DNA of 64,000 nucleotides from CAZIPN01 sp964541225 (GTDB taxonomy: Bacteria > Actinomycetota > Coriobacteriia > Anaerosomatales > JAAXUF01). Below are positions 48,001 through 57,550 of the stretch, in pieces. The translations under genes were made by a program, and so were the position numbers. How positions within the stretch are numbered: the stretch's first letter is position 1; every line of letters starts with the position of its first letter. Under the pieces are notes generated by a model, which had not been told where the DNA came from, did no database searches, and was given only the letters and a program-made list of their open reading frames with translations. The stretch is from the NCBI GenBank assembly GCA_964541225.1, contig CAZIPN010000007.1, positions 5,700 to 69,699 of the forward strand. The letters are read 5' to 3'.

Positions 48001-51000
48001 GCACCGGCCACCTACACGGCGCCAGTCTCACCATCGTCAGACGGCACTCACACACTCTCGTTCTGGTCAGTGGACCAAGCTCATCAGCATGCTCAGGAGG
48101 ACACCCAGCAGGTCACCTATCACGTGGACACGACGAACCCCTCACTGCCCGGCAACGTCACTGCGAGCGGTGACACGACAACGTCGCTTTCCATCGCATG
48201 GCTTCCATCTGCGGATGCACAGTCGGGGATTGATCACTACGAGGTCTGGGTGGGTGGCATCGATCGAGGTCCGACCACGAATACCTCCGCGCGCGTGACT
48301 GCGCTGCAGGTCAATACCACGTACTTGGTTCACATTGTCGCCGTGAACGGTGCCGGCCTGACCGCGGCGACCGAGGACATCAATGGCACGACCGCGTCGA
48401 ACCCTGCGATATCAACGGTGAGCACGGTGACGCCGTCGAGCCCAAACGGTGAGAATGGGTGGTACAAGACCACGCCGACCGTGACTCTCTCAACCGAGCC
48501 TCCCACGGTGCCGGCGTGGACGTACTACTCGTGGGGCGTCTCGGCAGTTGCAACCTACACGGGCCCCATGCCAGTGCCCTCGGACGGCTTGCACTCGCTG
48601 CACTTCCGCTCGGTGGACAAGGCGGACTCCACGAACCGGGACACCACGCAGACGATCGACTTCCAGCTCGACTCGGTGGCGCCCGGACCGCCGACCACCG
48701 TCAACGCGGTGACCGTGAACACGACGTCTCTCGACGTCTCGTGGACGGCTGGCTCGGATCTGACGTCAGGCGTCGATCACTACAAGCTATATATGGATGG
48801 CGTGCAATGGGGTGGCGATGTCGTGGCGACGGGAACGCCGGTCACCGGACTCCTGCCGAATTCGATACACACATTCACCGTCGTTGCCGTGGATGCAGCG
48901 GGCAATGCTTCGATTGAGAGCCCGAGCGCGATGGGCGTGACGGCCGCGCTCGCTCCTCTCGTGACTACCGCGACTCTGGTGCCGTCATCCCCAGACGGTC
49001 TTGATGGTTGGTACGTGACAACGCCGACGGTCTCGTTCTCGGTTGAGCCGACGGTCTCGGCGTGGACGTACTACGGATGGAATGGCTCGGCGATGAGTAC
49101 CGCCACGGGCCCGGTCCAGCCGCAATCGAATGGGAACGTGACGCTGTCGTACTGGTCGGTCGATCAGGCCCATCAGCATTCGCAGGAAGCGACCAACTCG
49201 CTGACGCTCAAGATGGATACGCTCGAGGACGTCAGGAACAACCCGGATGCGACGGCTTCGATACTCGCAACGCAGACGCTGGTCACGGACTCGGAGATTG
49301 ACTTGGCGTGGACGCCGGCCATCGACCCGTACAGCGGACTGAACCACTACGAGGTGTGGGATGAGTACGTCGGCTCGACCACGGACCTGTCCTACATCGT
49401 GGACAACTTGAAGCCGCTGACCTGGTACAGCTACAAGATCTACGCGGTGAACAACGCAGGCGTGTACTTCTCGCAATCCGAAACGATCACGGTCGAGACA
49501 TCGGCGCCCCCGCTGCCCTACACGCCTTCCGCTGTGGCCGCAGTATCGCCGAGTGGCGGGTTTGCGAACGTGGACTGGTCGGTCTCCTCAATCGCGGTTG
49601 GCGATCTGGGCTATCACGTCTGGCGCTCGGAAGACGCGAGCACGTTCTCGCAGGTCGCGACCATCACCGGCCAGTACTCTACGACCTACACAGACGAGGG
49701 GCTGAAGTCCTCGACTCGGTACTGGTATGCGGTGTCAGCATTCGATGATCGCGGCGAGAGCCCGCTTTCGGAAGTGTCGACGGCGACAGAACCCTACATC
49801 GCGCCAGTAACCGGCCGAGCCGAACGCGTGACGGGGCTCAGTTCTATCGAGGGCTCGCACACCGTGCTTCTGTCGTGGAACCCAGACACCAACGCCGCCG
49901 TGGACGGCTACCTCGTTACGAGAGCCACCAAGAGTCTCGGAGTGGAGACGACGCTAACGCCAGTGGAGGTTGTCGCGACAGGCACACCGACATACATAGA
50001 CAACACCGCAGTCAACGGACAGACCTACTACTACACGGTGTATCCGGTCGATGCGTCATCCACCGTCGGCTTCCCGTCTCTTGAGGTTGAAGCCAAACCA
50101 CACTCCGTGCTGGGCACGGACACCGTCAATCCGCATGTCGTCAAGGTGGAGGGTGACGCGGTCGTCTCCGCGCAGTGTGCCACGTGCCATTTCGCGCACG
50201 GCCAATCTAACAGCGGTTCGGTGTACCAGATGACCGGCGGTGGTTCCAACGAGGTTCCTACCTGCCTGATGTGCCACTCGAAGAACTCAGGCATGGCCTC
50301 TACCGATACGTCGTCTTCAATAACCGATCCGCTCAATGAGTCCTCCATCGCCATGTGGACTCCGTCCACGCCTGGCGCAACGATGACGTGCACGAGTTGT
50401 CACCGCGCGCTGAGCAATGAGGCATCAGGCACTGCCGGTCTTCTGGCTTCAGGAGGTACGGTGATGTCGTGGTGGGATGGCGACGTCGAGGGCAACCAGG
50501 TGTGCTACAACTGCCACGGAGCGAGCAGCACGCTGAAGTACGGTGACATGACCGACTTCGAGGACTCGGCGCATGCGAACGTGCCCGATCCGGCGAGTGG
50601 CTCCCAGGTCAAGTGCGTTGACTGCCACGAAGATCATGCATCACACAACACGCGGATGACGCGGTACGAGGGCTACATGGTTTGCGTCCAGTGTCACTCG
50701 AGCGCGTCCTCATCGGCAGATACCTCAACGGTCACGCCGAGTGATCCTAACCAGCCCAGCATCTGGGACAGTCTGACGCTCAATAGCGACGCGAACGCCA
50801 AGCACCCGTTGCTTCCCGAGGATCACACCTCGGGCGCGAAGATGTCATGTCAGAACTGTCACAGCACACACTCGTCGACGCTGGAGAATCCGCTGGTGAA
50901 CCCGCGCAATCTCGGCCCGTCGGGGATATGGACTGGCTACCTGGCGACCGACACCAAGAGCTACTGCTTCGAGTGCCACGATGGCAACGCGTTGCCGACA

Positions 51001-51483
51001 AGCGCAGAGACGACTCCTTACGCTGATGCCGTGCTTGGCCAAAGTGGCGCGACAACGCTCACAGACATCAAGAGCGCGTATGACGTCAACGTGCATGGCT
51101 CTGGTGTGGCGACAGATTCGACGACAACGAACGACTATCTGCGTACCGACATGGGGTATTCAGCCGGTGATTCTTTGGATTGCACGGCGTGCCACGACAC
51201 GCACGGGAGCTCGAACAACTTCGCGCTTCGGCAATCGGTCGTGTCCGCAAGCAGGGATACGACCATCAGTGGCGTTCTTGTCTACAAGATACCGGCGGGC
51301 TCGATCACTCCGACCTCGCCAGTTGGATACGATCTGCGCTTCTTCTGCTCGACGTGCCACAAGTTCGATCCGGAGACGCATGATCCGCTCGCTGGCACCG
51401 ATACGACGCAGTTCGGAAAGACCGACTGCACCACCTGCCACAGCCATGTCGATGCCGGTGGAAGCCCAAGCACTGGGTTGTAG
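42053..51483 (+). CDS. Giant extracellular multihaem protein: BNR/Ycf48-like, FN3/NGWY modules, 11 CxxCH
   Basis: Signal peptide (YLLVLLTLLGAVILPVIASG). About residues 50-970 carry some 16 BNR/Ycf48-type blades with S-T-D-G-G-x-T-W motifs, forming probable beta-propellers. From 44,965 to 50,100 nt, modules of chitobiase-C-like type (NGWYTTxPxI) alternate with FN3 domains (GIDHYxLWVDG). The C-terminal 440 residues hold eleven CxxCH motifs (50176-51441), as in extracellular multihaem cytochromes used for electron transfer. A false gap breaks the frame: merging the 55-bp overlap at the contig ends (155 bp removed) restores one frame of about 3,091 residues. True length may differ because of a 674-bp perfect repeat. 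No anchor motif is seen at the C-terminus. Cytochrome maturation genes are not in the window. Confidence 0.9.
45938..46611 (+). repeat. 674-bp perfect direct repeat, copy 1
   Basis: Identical to 47188-47861, covering the end of one FN3 domain, an NGWY module and most of the next FN3 domain. Nucleotide identity across 674 bp, while other modules differ widely, implies very recent duplication or an assembly artefact. Confidence 0.9.
47088..47187. other. Scaffold gap (100 N) between overlapping contig ends
   Basis: The 55 bases before the gap (47033-47087) equal the 55 bases after it (47188-47242). The contigs overlap and the 100 N are artificial. Merging restores the reading frame. Confidence 0.9.
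47188..47861 (+). repeat. 674-bp perfect direct repeat, copy 2
   Basis: Exact copy of 45938-46611, beginning at the first base after the gap. A contig that starts exactly at a repeat boundary is typical of de Bruijn graph assembly, so copy number should be checked with long reads. Confidence 0.9.
50176..51441 (+). other. Array of eleven CxxCH haem c-binding motifs
   Basis: Motif starts at 50176 (CATCH), 50263 (CLMCH), 50389 (CTSCH), 50503 (CYNCH), 50614 (CVDCH), 50683 (CVQCH), 50848 (CQNCH), 50965 (CFECH), 51181 (CTACH), 51346 (CSTCH) and 51427 (CTTCH). Several are followed by H-x-S/T-H or HxxH (CHSTHS, CHDTHG, CHEDHASH), supplying distal ligands. Confidence 0.93.
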
Positions 51484-51484
51484 G

Positions 51485-51584
51485 NNNNNNNNNNNNNNNN
51501 NNNNNNNNNNNNNNNNNNNNNNNNNNNNNNNNNNNNNNNNNNNNNNNNNNNNNNNNNNNNNNNNNNNNNNNNNNNNNNNNNNNN
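51485..51584. other. Scaffold gap (100 N) between overlapping contig ends
   Basis: The 32 bases before it (51453-51484) equal the 32 after it (51585-51616), so the gap is artificial. The giant gene's stop lies in the shared segment, and the real distance to the convergent kinase gene is about 85 bp. Confidence 0.9.
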
Positions 51585-51699
51585 TGCCGGTGGAAGCCCA
51601 AGCACTGGGTTGTAGGCGTTGCGCAGGGACCGCTCGATGCGCAGCCGGCTGCCGTCCCCAAGACTCGCACGTTCGCAGGCCGCCGAGCAGGCGCGCTGA

Positions 51700-53529
51700 C
51701 TAGAAGCTTGCGGTGTAGTGGATCGTGACCTTCGACCCCTTGACGACCTTCGTGCCTGCGGCTGGAGCCGTATAGTTGATCGTCACAGTTCCGGTCGTGG
51801 TCGCCGAGCTAGGGCTGGGCGCCAATCCAACTGACTTGAGCTTGGAGATGGCGTCCGACAGGGATGTCAGGTCGCTGAGATCCGGAACAGCGATGCCCGG
51901 GCCTTGTGAGACGGTGATTGTGACCACCGTCTTGGGCGGGTATTGACTGCCGCTCTTGGGATCCTGAGAAATGACGTCACCTGCGTCGACGGTGTCGCTG
52001 AAGTCGGTGGACGTCGCCACCTTGAAATCGGCCTTCTTGAGGAGTGACGTCGCACTCGACTTGGACTTGCCGACAACATTCGGGACCGCATTGAGCTGGA
52101 TGCCCTTTGAGGCGATGTACGTCACCTTGGAACCCTTCGCTGCCTGAGTTCCTGCTTTGGGGTTCTGCTCAATAATCTGTCCCGCAGGTGCAGTTGAGAA
52201 CTGGGACACCCCTGGAACCGGCGTGAATCCCTTGCCACGCAGTGCTTTGTCCGCGTCAGTGGCGTTCATGCCAACCACATTCGGCACTGCGAGTATGGGC
52301 GGTCCCTTGCTGATTACGATTGACACGAGCGCGCCTTTGGCCGCGGACGCACCCGCAGCGGGATCTTGCTGCGAGATCCGGTTGACAGGCACGGTGTCGC
52401 TGTAGTCATGCGTGATGGTGCCGACCTTGAGTCCCTTGGCCATGAGCGCCGCGGTGGCCTCGCTTTGAGTCATGTTGGTGAGATCGGGAACCGATATGGG
52501 CGCTGCCTGGAAAGCGGCCCATGCGACTCCGATCCCGGCGAGCGCTAGAGCCACAACCAGCAGAAGCCAGGGCCACACGACACGCTTCTTGGTGGGTGCG
52601 GCTTGGCGGCGACCCTGAGACGCTCGCGACGCTGTTGCCCCCACCGTGGGAAGGACCGCGGTCTGGTCGGCGGGCAAGGGTGCCGCGACGGCTGCGGCGC
52701 TCGCTGCAGGTTGTCCGCCTTGTGCGACCGCCTGCAGATCGCGCCGCATTTCCTCGGCGGACGAATATCGCTGCGCGGGATTCTTCTGCATCGCCTTGAC
52801 GATGACAGCCTCTAGACCTGGATCGACGTTTGGGTTCACCGCGCGTGGAGGCTTGGGCTGCTCATTGACTTGCTTGAGCGCGACGGCCACGGGGGTGTCG
52901 GCATCGAACGGAACGTGTCCGGTGGATGCCTCGTAGAGCACGATGCCCAGCGAATACAGGTCGCTCGTGGCCTGCAAGTCCTTGCCTTGGGCCTGCTCGG
53001 GAGACACGTAGTGCGCCGTGCCGAGAACTGAGCCGGTCTGCGTCATGGTGGTGTTTCCGGCGCGCGCGATGCCGAAGTCCATGACCTTCACCGAACCGTC
53101 AGGCTGCACCATGATGTTGTGCGGCTTGATGTCGCGATGAATGATGTCGTAGCCGTGGGCGACCGAGAGGGCGGCGCATACCTGCGCACCAATGTCGGCG
53201 ACCTTTGTCGAGGCCAGGGCGCCCTTCTCCTGAATGATCGACTTGAGATCGTTACCGCGGACGTACTCCATGACCATGTAGTACGTGTCGCCCTCGGCGC
53301 CCCAATCGTACATGTTCACGATGTTGGGGCTGACGAGATTGGCAGCAGCCTGCGCTTCTTGACGGAAGCGCACGGCGAATGAAGGGTCAGACGCATAGCG
53401 CGCGTGCATCACCTTCACCGCGACGGTTCTGCCGAGTACTTCGTCGACTGCCTTGTAGACGTCGGCCATGCCGCCGGTGCCGATCTTCTCCAGCACGCGG
53501 TACCTGCGGCCGAAAACCTGGTCCTCCAC
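51700..53529 (-). CDS. pknB: Ser/Thr protein kinase with PASTA domains (PknB/StkP type)
   Basis: 609 codons. The kinase domain (10-270) has the glycine loop IGTGGMADVY, catalytic Lys K39, HRDIKPHN, DFG and the activation segment GTAHYVSPEQ. A basic juxtamembrane segment and one membrane helix (WPWLLLVVALALAGIGVAW, about 320-340) lead to four PASTA domains that bind muropeptides or lipid II outside the cell (VPDLTNMTQSEA, VPNVVGMNATDA, VPNVVGKSKSSA, VPDLSDLTSLSD). It is the last gene of a minus-strand cluster with pstP, fhaA/fhaB and the SEDS-PBP fusion, as in other actinobacteria where PknB couples cell-wall growth to phosphorylation. Confidence 0.95.
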   Translation of the reverse strand: MEDQVFGRRYRVLEKIGTGGMADVYKAVDEVLGRTVAVKVMHARYASDPSFAVRFRQEAQAAANLVSPNIVNMYDWGAEGDTYYMVMEYVRGNDLKSIIQEKGALASTKVADIGAQVCAALSVAHGYDIIHRDIKPHNIMVQPDGSVKVMDFGIARAGNTTMTQTGSVLGTAHYVSPEQAQGKDLQATSDLYSLGIVLYEASTGHVPFDADTPVAVALKQVNEQPKPPRAVNPNVDPGLEAVIVKAMQKNPAQRYSSAEEMRRDLQAVAQGGQPAASAAAVAAPLPADQTAVLPTVGATASRASQGRRQAAPTKKRVVWPWLLLVVALALAGIGVAWAAFQAAPISVPDLTNMTQSEATAALMAKGLKVGTITHDYSDTVPVNRISQQDPAAGASAAKGALVSIVISKGPPILAVPNVVGMNATDADKALRGKGFTPVPGVSQFSTAPAGQIIEQNPKAGTQAAKGSKVTYIASKGIQLNAVPNVVGKSKSSATSLLKKADFKVATSTDFSDTVDAGDVISQDPKSGSQYPPKTVVTITVSQGPGIAVPDLSDLTSLSDAISKLKSVGLAPSPSSATTTGTVTINYTAPAAGTKVVKGSKVTIHYTASF

Positions 53530-53648
53530 GTCAACTCCTGTGCTGCTAACCTGCGGGAATGAATTCCCAGCTGCCCGTTATTCTAGCCTACGCGTCCTAA
53601 TCCACCGCTAGACGCGGTCCGTGCCGTTGACACTGCGTTGCCGCAGCG

Positions 53649-56420
53649 CTAGTGCCCGATCTGTCCCTGCGCCTTGAGCGCCGCCTCAAGCACCGGCTTC
53701 GCGGCCGGTGCCGCGACCTCTCCACCTACTCCGCCACCCTCGATCATGATTGCCATTGCGACGGTGGGGTGGTCTGCCGGTGCGAACGCGATGAACCATG
53801 CGTTCGTTGGCTTGCCCTTGCCGACCTCGGCAGTTCCCGTCTTGCCCGCGACCTTGACGCCATGAATCTGCACTCGCTTGCCCGATCCGCCAGAGACCAC
53901 CTTCTGCATGACCGAGTTGATTTGGGCGGCCGTGCTTGCGTCTGCCGCCATCGCGAAGCCATGTGGACGGGCGGCTGCCACGGTCTGGCCGTTCTCGCCT
54001 CGCACCGTTTGCACGAGGTAGGGAGCCATCACCATGCCGTCGTTTGCGATTCCCGCCGGCACCAGCGCCATCTGGAGTACGGTTGCCTGCGGACCGGGAG
54101 GACTCTTGTGCTCGCCAACCGGCTGCCCAACACCGGCCCAAGCAGTTTCCCACGTGGTCATCTCGGCAGGGTTGGGCATCAGCGACGTCTTGATCGGCAG
54201 CTCGAACGGCACCTTCTCGTTGAAGCCGAACCCGTGCGCGGCTTGCACAAGCGATTCGGCGCCCATCTTGACGGCGAGTTGCGCGAAGACCGTGTTGACG
54301 GAGTGCATGGTCGCCTGAGTGAGCGTGATGTCGCCGTACGCGCCAGACTCGAAGTTGGTGACGGGCGCTCCGCCGATCTCCAGGGACGCAGGCCCGGGGA
54401 ACGTCGTTTCGGTGGTCGCAACGCCCGTGCTGAGCGCCCCAGTGAGCGTCACGATCTTAAACGTCGAGCCGGGCGGGTAGAGCGCCGAGCGAGATCGATC
54501 CACGAGCGGCGCGTTTGCGCCGGGCGCGTGCAGCGATGCCCATCTGGTGTCGATCGAGTTCGGGTCGAACGTGGGTGCCGCCACGTCGGCGAGCACGGCT
54601 CCCGTACGCGGGTCGACCACGACGCATGCACCGACGTGGCCGCCCAGCGCTTTCGTCGCGGCTTTCTGCACGCGGGTATCGATCGTGAGCACGACATCGT
54701 CGCCGGGAACCTGGCGGCCGATCGCGGCATCGATCACGTCGGCCCAGCTCGAGAAGGCGCGCTTCCCGCCGACAAGGACATCGTTCTCGGCAGATTCTAT
54801 GCCCGTTCGTCCGTAGCGCGCCGAGAAGTAGCCGACGATATGCGATACCAGCTCGCCTTCGGGATAGACGCGTTTGTAGACGCCGGTCGACGTCGGTTTC
54901 GAGAGGGCGAGAACCTTGCCGTCCGCGGACAGAATCGCCCCGCGGGGCTGCTTCGCTTCGTCCGCGAGATTGCGCGTGTTCACCGGATTGTTCTGCAGCG
55001 AACGCGCGTCGAGCACTTGGATCCACGTGAGGTTGGCCACAAGCGCGGCGAGCAGGACCGCGATGGCCGTAGTCACGCGGGTGAGTCGTCGACCGAGCGC
55101 CACGCGCCCTAGAATGCCGAGGTCAGTCGAGGTCATCTGCATCTCGGTGCTGGTCCCCGTGCCCTCATCGCCAGCGCGCAGAAGCAATGCCAGCGCGATG
55201 AATGTGGACAACAGCGAGGAGCCGCCGATGCTCATGAACGGCAGCGTCACACCCGTCAGCGGAATCAGCCTGGTGACACCGCCGATGATGACGAACGCCT
55301 GAATGGCGATCATCGCAACGAGGCCTGTTGCCGTGAAGGCGGCCATGTCGGTCTTTGCGCGCGCGGCGGTCGCGAGTCCGCGGATCGCGAAGACCAGGAA
55401 GCACAGGATGATTGCCGCACCGCCGAGAAGCCCCAGCTCCTCGCCGATCGCAGCGAAGATGAAGTCGGTTGCGACGAAGGGAATCCGCGTCGGTATCCCC
55501 TGGCCGAGCCCAACTCCAGTGAAGCCGCCGGCCGCAAATGCGAAGAGCGACTGCACCAGTTGATAGCCCTTGCCAGCGGCGTCAGCAAACGGATGCAGCC
55601 AGATGTCCACACGAACCCGGACGTGCCCAAACGCGTAGTAGGCGCCGGTCGCTCCCACCCCGAACAGCAGAAGTCCCGCGACAACGTAGGCTGGTCGGCC
55701 GGTTGCGGTGAAGAGCATCGTCAGGAAGATGGCGTAGAAGATGAGCGAACTGCCGAGGTCCTTCTCGGCGACCAAGACGAGCAGCGAGAGCACCCACATG
55801 AGCAGCAGGGGACCGAGGGTGCGCATCTCGGGAAGCCGCACGCCGAGAAGCCGGCGCGTCGAGATGGAGAGCATCTCGCGGTTCTCGGCAAGGTAGGCGG
55901 CGAGGAAGAGGACGACCAGCACCTTGGCGAGCTCGCCCGGCTGCAGCGAGAGGTTGCCGATGCGCAGCCACAGACGCGAGCCGTTGATCTCTCGGCCGAC
56001 GACGGGCAATGCGGGCAGCATCAGCAGGGCGATGCCCGCCACGCCAAGAGTGTACTTGTAGCGAGCGAGCCGTTCGAGCGAAGGCACACCGATGAGCGTG
56101 GCCACCATTGCCGCCACCGCCAGAAACAGCCACGTCACCTGGGCTCCCGCGTGATTGGGCTCCAGCCGGGTGACGATGCCGAGTCCCACGCCAGCCAGCA
56201 CGAAGGTTACGGGCAGCAGCCCCGGATCGGCGTTCGGAGCGAAGCGGCGCACCGCGATGTGAGCGACGACGAACGCGACGAGCAGGCCGCCGGGAACGAT
56301 GAGGCTCGGCGCGTAGAACGCATGCGTTGAGTGTGCGCTCACCAGCGCGAACACGAGCAGGACCGGCGGGGTGGCGGCTCCCAGCAGCAGCAACTCTGTG
56401 GTCCGGCGCGAGCGCATCAT
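53649..56420 (-). CDS. FtsW/RodA (SEDS) glycosyltransferase fused to a class B penicillin-binding protein
   Basis: 923 codons in one uninterrupted frame. Residues 1-440 are a SEDS polymerase with about ten helices; LQPGELAKVLVVLFLA, VAEKDLGSSLIFY and IPFVATDFIFAAIGEELGLLGG include the acidic residues needed for glycan polymerisation. After a linker and one more helix (near 455) comes a PbpA-like transpeptidase with PRGAILSADG, the S-x-x-K motif PPGSTFK (Ser near 650), S-x-N in HSVNTVF and KTGTAEVG. In most actinobacteria rodA and pbpA are adjacent separate genes in this same cluster. Here they are fused, fixing a 1:1 ratio of polymerase and crosslinker. The start overlaps the pstP stop by 4 bp. 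Confidence 0.95.
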   Translation of the reverse strand: MMRSRRTTELLLLGAATPPVLLVFALVSAHSTHAFYAPSLIVPGGLLVAFVVAHIAVRRFAPNADPGLLPVTFVLAGVGLGIVTRLEPNHAGAQVTWLFLAVAAMVATLIGVPSLERLARYKYTLGVAGIALLMLPALPVVGREINGSRLWLRIGNLSLQPGELAKVLVVLFLAAYLAENREMLSISTRRLLGVRLPEMRTLGPLLLMWVLSLLVLVAEKDLGSSLIFYAIFLTMLFTATGRPAYVVAGLLLFGVGATGAYYAFGHVRVRVDIWLHPFADAAGKGYQLVQSLFAFAAGGFTGVGLGQGIPTRIPFVATDFIFAAIGEELGLLGGAAIILCFLVFAIRGLATAARAKTDMAAFTATGLVAMIAIQAFVIIGGVTRLIPLTGVTLPFMSIGGSSLLSTFIALALLLRAGDEGTGTSTEMQMTSTDLGILGRVALGRRLTRVTTAIAVLLAALVANLTWIQVLDARSLQNNPVNTRNLADEAKQPRGAILSADGKVLALSKPTSTGVYKRVYPEGELVSHIVGYFSARYGRTGIESAENDVLVGGKRAFSSWADVIDAAIGRQVPGDDVVLTIDTRVQKAATKALGGHVGACVVVDPRTGAVLADVAAPTFDPNSIDTRWASLHAPGANAPLVDRSRSALYPPGSTFKIVTLTGALSTGVATTETTFPGPASLEIGGAPVTNFESGAYGDITLTQATMHSVNTVFAQLAVKMGAESLVQAAHGFGFNEKVPFELPIKTSLMPNPAEMTTWETAWAGVGQPVGEHKSPPGPQATVLQMALVPAGIANDGMVMAPYLVQTVRGENGQTVAAARPHGFAMAADASTAAQINSVMQKVVSGGSGKRVQIHGVKVAGKTGTAEVGKGKPTNAWFIAFAPADHPTVAMAIMIEGGGVGGEVAAPAAKPVLEAALKAQGQIGH

Positions 56421-57550
56421 TGCACCGCCGTACCCATGGGAGATGACGACGTGGCGCTCGATGGTTCAGGCGTTGCCGTCGTGGTCTGCCTCGACCTGAA
56501 CAGCTTCTCCATCTTGCCGAGATCGGACAGCGGGAACTCCACGCCCGACTTCAGGCGTGCTTGGAGGTCAGCTGGCAGCGCATCGACGGAGATACCCGTG
56601 TGGCGCAACGGCCAGGTGAGCTTGATCCCGGCGAAGGATCCGGGCACGCCCTGGTAGGCGACGATGGTGTTGCTCTCAACCGCGAAGTACGCGCGCGATC
56701 GAGCGTATTGGTACGCGCCGTAGCCCGCTCCGCCGACGGCGAGAGCGAACAGCAGCAGCCAGCCGATGACCGCGAGCCATCCTCGGCCGCGTCGGGTCCC
56801 GCCTGCCGAGACAAGCGAGCCGCGCGGGGAGCCCGTGCCCTCGATGTCGATGATGATGACCGAGATGTTGTCGTGGCCGCCGGCGTCGTTGGCGGCGTCG
56901 ACGAGGGCATGCGTTGCAGCTTCCGGCGCGCGGTGATCGGCGAGGATCTCGGCGATGAGGCCGTCCTCGAGCATGCCGGTCAGGCCGTCGCTGCACAGGA
57001 GCAGGCGGTCGCCGGGCGAGGCGTCAAGGTCGTAAGTGTCGGCGAGCATGTTGACGTCGGTGCCGAGGGCACGCGTGATCACGCTGCGGTTTGGGTGGTA
57101 GCGCGACTCGGCCTCGGTCAGCTGTCCTCGGCGGATCATGTCGGCGACCATCGAGTGGTCCTCGCTCACGCGGGAGAGCACACCGTCGTGCAACAGGTAT
57201 GCGCGTGAGTCGCCAACGTGAGCGATGGCGACGTGCGAGCCTTCAACGATCGCGGCGGTCAGCGTCGTACCCATGCCGGCCTTGCCGAGCCCCTCGCGTG
57301 CCGAGCGGATCACCTCGCGGTTCGCCGCCTTGACTGCGCGAGCGAGTGCCTTGGCGTCGGGTCGGCGCGGCGCGTGATCGCGCACCGTCTCGATCGCGAT
57401 CGAGCTGGCGACTTCGCCGGCTTCGTGACCGCCGAGACCGTCGGCGACCACGAACAACGGTGGCTGCGCCAAGACGGCATCCTCGTTGTGTGTGCGGACG
57501 CGACCCACGTCGGTGAGCGCGGCCCAGCTCTGTCGGCCCCGGCCCATCAC
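56417..57550 (-). CDS. pstP: PP2C-family Ser/Thr phosphatase (PstP type)
   Basis: 377 codons. PP2C motifs in order: ALTDVGRVRTHNEDA, FVVADGLGGHEAGEVAS, MGTTLTAAIV, AHVGDSRAYLL, LLLCSDGLTGML and GGHDNISVIII; the aspartates hold the catalytic metals. A membrane helix (GWLAVIGWLLLFALAVGGAGY, near 255-275) and a short outer domain follow. It reverses phosphorylation by the neighbouring kinases. Four-base overlaps on both sides (fhaB before, the SEDS-PBP fusion after) show tight co-translation. Confidence 0.95.
   Translation of the reverse strand: MMGRGRQSWAALTDVGRVRTHNEDAVLAQPPLFVVADGLGGHEAGEVASSIAIETVRDHAPRRPDAKALARAVKAANREVIRSAREGLGKAGMGTTLTAAIVEGSHVAIAHVGDSRAYLLHDGVLSRVSEDHSMVADMIRRGQLTEAESRYHPNRSVITRALGTDVNMLADTYDLDASPGDRLLLCSDGLTGMLEDGLIAEILADHRAPEAATHALVDAANDAGGHDNISVIIIDIEGTGSPRGSLVSAGGTRRGRGWLAVIGWLLLFALAVGGAGYGAYQYARSRAYFAVESNTIVAYQGVPGSFAGIKLTWPLRHTGISVDALPADLQARLKSGVEFPLSDLGKMEKLFRSRQTTTATPEPSSATSSSPMGTAVQ

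Noticed and set aside
3679..55889. Octamer GCCGAGAA as a Chi or KOPS signal
   Set aside because: Both orientations occur equally often across the window, whereas Chi and KOPS are strand-biased.
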